A stretch of 18,499 nt of DNA from the NCBI GenBank assembly GCA_027073945.1, contig JALTEL010000488.1:1-18499 (forward strand), written 5' to 3'. The stretch comes from Caldifarciminota bacterium (GTDB lineage: Bacteria; WOR-3; Hydrothermia; UBA1063; CAJXJZ01). The notes below the pieces were generated by a model, which was not told where the DNA came from, did not search any database, and worked only from the letters and a program-made list of their open reading frames with translations. How positions within the stretch are numbered: position 1 is the first letter of the stretch; each line of letters starts with the position of its first letter. Position numbers and translations under genes: made by a program. Of this stretch, positions 15,738 through 18,499 are shown piece after piece.

Positions 15738-15753
15738 AAAAAAGAATGAAAAA
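15738..15753 (-). terminator. Likely T-tract terminator of the small-protein operon
   Basis: Read on the reverse strand, tttttcattctttttt lies 17 bases past the stop codon of the last small gene. Archaeal transcripts commonly end at such T-runs. The rest of 15628-15769, between two convergent genes, holds nothing else I recognise. Confidence 0.5.
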
Positions 15754-15769
15754 TAGAGAGGTTGGGGTT

Positions 15770-16105
15770 TTAGTGGTTTTTGTAGACCTCTGTCAGAGCA
15801 GCACTGTTCGTTTTTCTCTGTGTTTTATCTCCTGTCGCCCGTACATTAGTATCCAGGTTGGCAATTAGCATTCCGAGAGCTGCTTCTGCCTTTGTTCCTT
15901 CGGCTATGGCAGAGATAAATGAGCCGGCACTTCTTTTTTGTATATTTACAGTTAAAGTGGATGCTGTGAAAAACCCACCATATGCATATAGGTGGCTGCC
16001 TGGGATGTCCTGCTTTATCTTCATCTTCTGAGCCATTACCGCCCCTTTTGCCTTCTGCGATACCGCAAAAGGTTGATCGCTTACATATCCTGTCCATGTT
16101 GTCAT
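15770..16105 (-). CDS. Small protein, third tandem paralogue, lacks the membrane hairpin
   Basis: I do not recognise this family. The product has 111 residues and starts MTTWTGYVSDQPFAVSQKAK, almost identical to the two genes upstream. After about residue 45 it jumps directly to LTVNIQKRSAGSF, skipping the roughly 66 residues that carry two membrane helices in its paralogues. The second conserved block, AEG...ALGMLIANLDTNV, is kept, and the C-terminal 20 residues are unique. The two blocks may form one folded domain into which the paralogues carry a membrane hairpin. It has a strong aggaggt site (16113-16119) and follows the previous gene after 14 bases. It is probably cytosolic or peripheral. 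Function is unknown; the neighbours make a role with the signalling cluster possible. Confidence 0.75.
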   Translation of the reverse strand: MTTWTGYVSDQPFAVSQKAKGAVMAQKMKIKQDIPGSHLYAYGGFFTASTLTVNIQKRSAGSFISAIAEGTKAEAALGMLIANLDTNVRATGDKTQRKTNSAALTEVYKNH

Positions 16106-16119
16106 TTTTAAAACCTCCT

Positions 16120-16647
16120 TTACTGTGAGCTACCTTGGTATACTCCATATGCACTTCCTATTACAGTCGAACCCGATGGGCCGTTTTGTTTTCCTACGCC
16201 AACATTTGTATTAAGCCCCATAACCAGCATACCAAGAGCCATGTTGCCAGAAATCCCTTCTGCCATTATTGTTACAAAAGAGCCTGCGCTCCTTTTCTGT
16301 ATTGTTACCTGTAATTTCGACTCTTTTGCTTTAATCAGGTATAGGAGGAACGGAACAATCCAGTATATGGCAATCCAAATCCAGTAAATGATGTTAATTG
16401 CATCAGAACTGGTTGAACCATTAAGTAGTGCCCATATTAAAAACCCAGCAAGGATCCAAAATATTGGCAGTGCGAATATCCCCCATAGTAACATCCCTGT
16501 CGAATCAAAGTCTTTTTTTCCGGTTGCTACAACACTTCTTTCTGGTATCTCCTGCTTTAAATTCAGCCCATTTGCTATTGCTGCCCCCTTTGCCTTCTGC
16601 GATACCGCAAAAGGTTGTTCACTTACATATCCTGTCCATGTTGTCAT
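16120..16647 (-). CDS. Small membrane protein, second tandem paralogue
   Basis: The family is unrecognised. The product has 175 residues: a conserved N-terminal block (1-45), two membrane helices (about 51-75 and 83-105) joined by a short polar loop, and a second block (KLQVTIQKRSAGSF to GLNTNV, about 111-150). The last 25 residues contain a Gly/Ser-rich extension (GKQNGPSGSTVIG) not found in the first copy. Residues 1-149 are nearly identical to the first copy and differ by three bases over 447. The two helices give a hairpin with both ends on the same side, presumably the cytosol. It has an aggaggt site at 16655-16661 and lies 14 bases from both neighbours, so it is the middle gene of a three-gene transcript. 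Confidence 0.82.
   Translation of the reverse strand: MTTWTGYVSEQPFAVSQKAKGAAIANGLNLKQEIPERSVVATGKKDFDSTGMLLWGIFALPIFWILAGFLIWALLNGSTSSDAINIIYWIWIAIYWIVPFLLYLIKAKESKLQVTIQKRSAGSFVTIMAEGISGNMALGMLVMGLNTNVGVGKQNGPSGSTVIGSAYGVYQGSSQ
16201..16647 (-). repeat. 447-bp duplicated segment, copy in the second small gene
   Basis: Bases 16201-16647 match 16701-17147 at an offset of exactly 500 bases. I see three differences over 447 bases (tctggtatctc versus tctggaatctc, aaattc versus aaatcc, gccttctgc versus gccttttgc). This is a recent gene duplication. Confidence 0.88.
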
Positions 16648-16661
16648 TTTTAAAACCTCCT

Positions 16662-17147
16662 TTACTGTGAGCTACCTTTATATACTCTTGTTACGCTGCT
16701 AACATTTGTATTAAGCCCCATAACCAGCATACCAAGAGCCATGTTGCCAGAAATCCCTTCTGCCATTATTGTTACAAAAGAGCCTGCGCTCCTTTTCTGT
16801 ATTGTTACCTGTAATTTCGACTCTTTTGCTTTAATCAGGTATAGGAGGAACGGAACAATCCAGTATATGGCAATCCAAATCCAGTAAATGATGTTAATTG
16901 CATCAGAACTGGTTGAACCATTAAGTAGTGCCCATATTAAAAACCCAGCAAGGATCCAAAATATTGGCAGTGCGAATATCCCCCATAGTAACATCCCTGT
17001 CGAATCAAAGTCTTTTTTTCCGGTTGCTACAACACTTCTTTCTGGAATCTCCTGCTTTAAATCCAGCCCATTTGCTATTGCTGCCCCCTTTGCCTTTTGC
17101 GATACCGCAAAAGGTTGTTCACTTACATATCCTGTCCATGTTGTCAT
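16662..17147 (-). CDS. Small membrane protein, first tandem paralogue
   Basis: The family is unrecognised. The product has 161 residues with the same plan as the next gene: block 1 with MTTWTGYVSEQPFAVS, membrane helices at about 51-75 (GMLLWGIFALPIFWILAGFL) and 83-105, and block 2 with VTIQKRSAGSF and ALGMLVMGLNTNV. The C-terminus is short (SSVTRVYKGSSQ). Trp and Ile are frequent in the helices. A strong gaggtga site (17152-17158) sits 4 bases before the start, and a TATA-like box is about 50 bases upstream. It leads the three-gene operon, which faces the surface VWA-FHA gene tail to tail. It could be a small membrane partner or substrate of the kinase, but nothing in the sequence proves that. 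Confidence 0.83.
   Translation of the reverse strand: MTTWTGYVSEQPFAVSQKAKGAAIANGLDLKQEIPERSVVATGKKDFDSTGMLLWGIFALPIFWILAGFLIWALLNGSTSSDAINIIYWIWIAIYWIVPFLLYLIKAKESKLQVTIQKRSAGSFVTIMAEGISGNMALGMLVMGLNTNVSSVTRVYKGSSQ
16701..17147 (-). repeat. 447-bp duplicated segment, copy in the first small gene
   Basis: This is the partner of 16201-16647. The joints between genes are also shared: the end ggtagctcacagtaa and the spacer aggaggttttaaaa recur at both junctions, which suggests unequal crossing-over at these repeats. Confidence 0.88.
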
Positions 17148-17194
17148 TTATTCACCTCGGTGATGAGTTGAGTCTTGTAGATATAGGGAGATCT

Positions 17195-17205
17195 CATATA
17201 TAAAG
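17195..17205 (-). promoter_or_regulatory. Likely promoter of the small-protein operon
   Basis: On the reverse strand ctttatatatg is a good archaeal TATA box, about 50 bases before the ATG at 17147, giving a leader of about 20-25 bases with the gaggtga ribosome site in it. Confidence 0.6.
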
Positions 17206-17273
17206 ATTGCGAAACAGAGGGTGTGAATTTTTACATATTATTTCTTACACAACCATATGGCCGCAAGTGGGCA

Positions 17274-17288
17274 AAAGCCTTTTATCCC
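17274..17288 (+). promoter_or_regulatory. Likely promoter of the ThiI-like gene, short or no leader
   Basis: An A/T-rich element in aaaagccttttatcc lies about 15-25 bases before the ATG at 17300, and no ribosome site precedes that ATG. This fits a leaderless or nearly leaderless archaeal transcript. Confidence 0.45.
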
Positions 17289-17299
17289 TTTCTCCATCC

Positions 17300-18169
17300 A
17301 TGTTTGTGGAATCAAAAGAGAGAAAGCCGGACCATATTCTCGTGCGATACGGGGAACTCGCCCTCAAGAGCCAGCCGGTCAGAAAGAAGTTTGAGCGAAC
17401 CTTGAGGAACAGCATGGAGCGTGCGTTCATGGAGGGTCGTATCGAGGCAACGGTTCAGATGGGCACCGGCCGTTTTTTCATCGGGGCCAACCAGCCGGAA
17501 AAGGCAATGGAGGTCCTTTCGAGAACATTCGGCATCGTTTCATTGAGCCCTGTCTGGACAACCAGTTCGGATATGGAGGAGATAAAATCACTGGCCGCAG
17601 AGTTGTGGGGCGGGGTTCTAAAGAGCGGAGAAAGCTTTGCCGTGAGGGCGAGGCGGTCGGGCGGCCATCCGTACACCAGCATGGAGCTGGCAAGAGAGGT
17701 GGGTTCTGCAGTGTGGGATGCGAATATAGGAGCAAATCCGTCGGTCAATCTCAAAAATCCGGACAGGGAGTTCTTTGTAGAGGTGAGGGACAGAAAGGCC
17801 TACCTGTTCAGCGACATTATTCCCGGGCCGGGGGGCCTGCCCATCGGAACGCAGGGCGTTGTGGCCGCATACCTCGAAACCGAGGAGGATGCCGTTGCCG
17901 CCTGGCTCATGATGAAGAGGGGCTGTTATCTCGATGTGTGCGGCGAGAAACGGCTTTCGGACGCACTGAAACTCTGGGATTCCGGCATACATGTCATTGA
18001 GGCCGGGGACAGGGAAGAACTCCTAGAGATAAGCCGGGCCGACGGATTTGTTAGCGGGGAAATTCTGGAGGATTTCAGCGGGCTGATTATGGATATACCG
18101 GTATTCTACCCCCTGATGGGTATGAGCGATGAGGGAATAAAAGAACTGAAAAAAAGGGTTTTTGGCTGA
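17300..18169 (+). CDS. ThiI-like THUMP protein with degenerate PP-loop domain
   Basis: The ATG at 17300 (289 residues) is chosen because family similarity begins right there (KPDHILVRYGELALKS). The N-terminal ferredoxin-like and THUMP domains (about 1-165) are intact, including the RYGELALKS start, SVNLKNPD and FFVEVRD, and bind tRNA. ThiI then normally has a PP-loop ATPase with an SGG-x-D-S motif that adenylates U8 for 4-thiouridine synthesis. Here GPGGLPIGTQG is kept, but the motif has become ETEEDA while the next helix, VAAWLMMKRGC, is well preserved. The rest is shortened to about 90 residues with echoes of VTGE (VSGE) and RPL (YPL). The protein probably binds tRNA but cannot activate it alone. 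GC is high (41 of 60 at 17641-17700), unlike the cluster. It converges on the L15e gene with one base between them. Confidence 0.85.
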   Translation: MFVESKERKPDHILVRYGELALKSQPVRKKFERTLRNSMERAFMEGRIEATVQMGTGRFFIGANQPEKAMEVLSRTFGIVSLSPVWTTSSDMEEIKSLAAELWGGVLKSGESFAVRARRSGGHPYTSMELAREVGSAVWDANIGANPSVNLKNPDREFFVEVRDRKAYLFSDIIPGPGGLPIGTQGVVAAYLETEEDAVAAWLMMKRGCYLDVCGEKRLSDALKLWDSGIHVIEAGDREELLEISRADGFVSGEILEDFSGLIMDIPVFYPLMGMSDEGIKELKKRVFG

Positions 18170-18170
18170 T

Positions 18171-18499
18171 TCATCTCGCCTTTCTGTTGTGCGCCCTCTG
18201 GGACGGGCGAACCTTTTCCGCGCCCTTTCCCTTGTTTCTGAGTCCTCTCCCCCTCTTCCCTGCGGAGGTGAGGCCCCTACCAGCGCGGTTGTTTCTGTTT
18301 GCCGGTCGTGTTACCCAGTTGATTTTCGGGTCGCTCTTTATAACGGGATGGTCCGGGTCCACGAGAATGACTTCGTACCACTTCCTCTTTCCATCCTGGC
18401 CCACCCAGTATGAATTCAGGGGCACAAGGTTCGGGTACTTCTTGGCCACCCTCTCCTCGGCAATCCTCTGAAGGCTCTTCTTCATGGTAATCTTGCTTA
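18171..18499 (-). CDS. rpl15e: Ribosomal protein L15e, C-terminal part (5' end outside window)
   Basis: The reverse frame is open to the window edge ([20 protein letters not shown]), so the Met at 18485 is internal and the true start lies outside. About 108 of the usual 190-200 residues are visible. The family motifs [32 protein letters not shown] and [10 protein letters not shown] are very well conserved. L15e is an archaeal and eukaryotic large-subunit protein rich in Lys and Arg that binds 23S rRNA, and its presence marks the window as archaeal. Confidence 0.97.
   Translation of the reverse strand, partial: SKITMKKSLQRIAEERVAKKYPNLVPLNSYWVGQDGKRKWYEVILVDPDHPVIKSDPKINWVTRPANRNNRAGRGLTSAGKRGRGLRNKGKGAEKVRPSQRAHNRKAR

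Noticed and set aside
16388..17203. Forward-strand frames of 80-104 codons opposite the small membrane genes
   Set aside because: They are antisense to clearly coding sequence with good ribosome sites, and their similarity to one another only mirrors the gene duplication.
17207..17299. N-terminal extension of the ThiI-like protein to 17207
   Set aside because: The extra 31 residues match nothing in the family and run through the likely promoter; homology begins at the ATG at 17300.

Overview
The window looks archaeal, most likely euryarchaeal of the Thermoplasmata or methanogen kind. This rests on ribosomal protein L15e (absent from bacteria), TATA-like elements about 25 bases ahead of likely transcript starts, and an archaeal-type PyrK and ThiI-like protein. 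The exact lineage is inference.

Layout: (1) 1-672, the 3' part of pyrK, an electron-transfer subunit of pyrimidine synthesis. (2) 673-2803, a scarred region with two decayed DDE transposase remnants on either side of a reverse-strand radical SAM activase of the anaerobic ribonucleotide reductase activator type, with an unusual insert. (3) 2804-15627, six collinear genes that form a phospho-signalling cluster: a cytoplasmic VWA protein, a double zinc-ribbon/FHA protein, a very large Ig-repeat surface protein with one membrane span and a cytosolic tail, a membrane-tethered Ser/Thr kinase, a PP2C phosphatase, and a large surface VWA protein with one membrane span and a cytosolic FHA domain. The first five are tightly packed (gaps of 53 and 4 bases, overlaps of 11 and 1); the sixth has its own leader with a TATA-like box and an inverted repeat. 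(4) 15770-17147, reverse strand, three tandem copies of a small unrecognised protein; two carry a two-helix membrane hairpin, the third lacks it. (5) 17300-18499, a ThiI-like THUMP protein whose PP-loop ATPase motif is destroyed, converging on the 3' part of the L15e gene.

The kinase, phosphatase, FHA (phosphothreonine-binding) and VWA (metal-dependent adhesion) domains together suggest reversible Thr phosphorylation coupled to large cell-surface sensors or adhesins: outside domains cross the membrane to cytosolic FHA or FHA-like tails, next to a membrane-anchored kinase and its phosphatase. It resembles the VWA-PP2C-kinase triads described around Ter stress systems and the kinase/phosphatase/FHA module of type VI secretion, but has neither Ter nor secretion genes here and adds giant surface proteins and the small tandem membrane proteins. 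The whole central block is AT-rich compared with the housekeeping genes on both sides, which with the transposase remnants suggests an acquired island.
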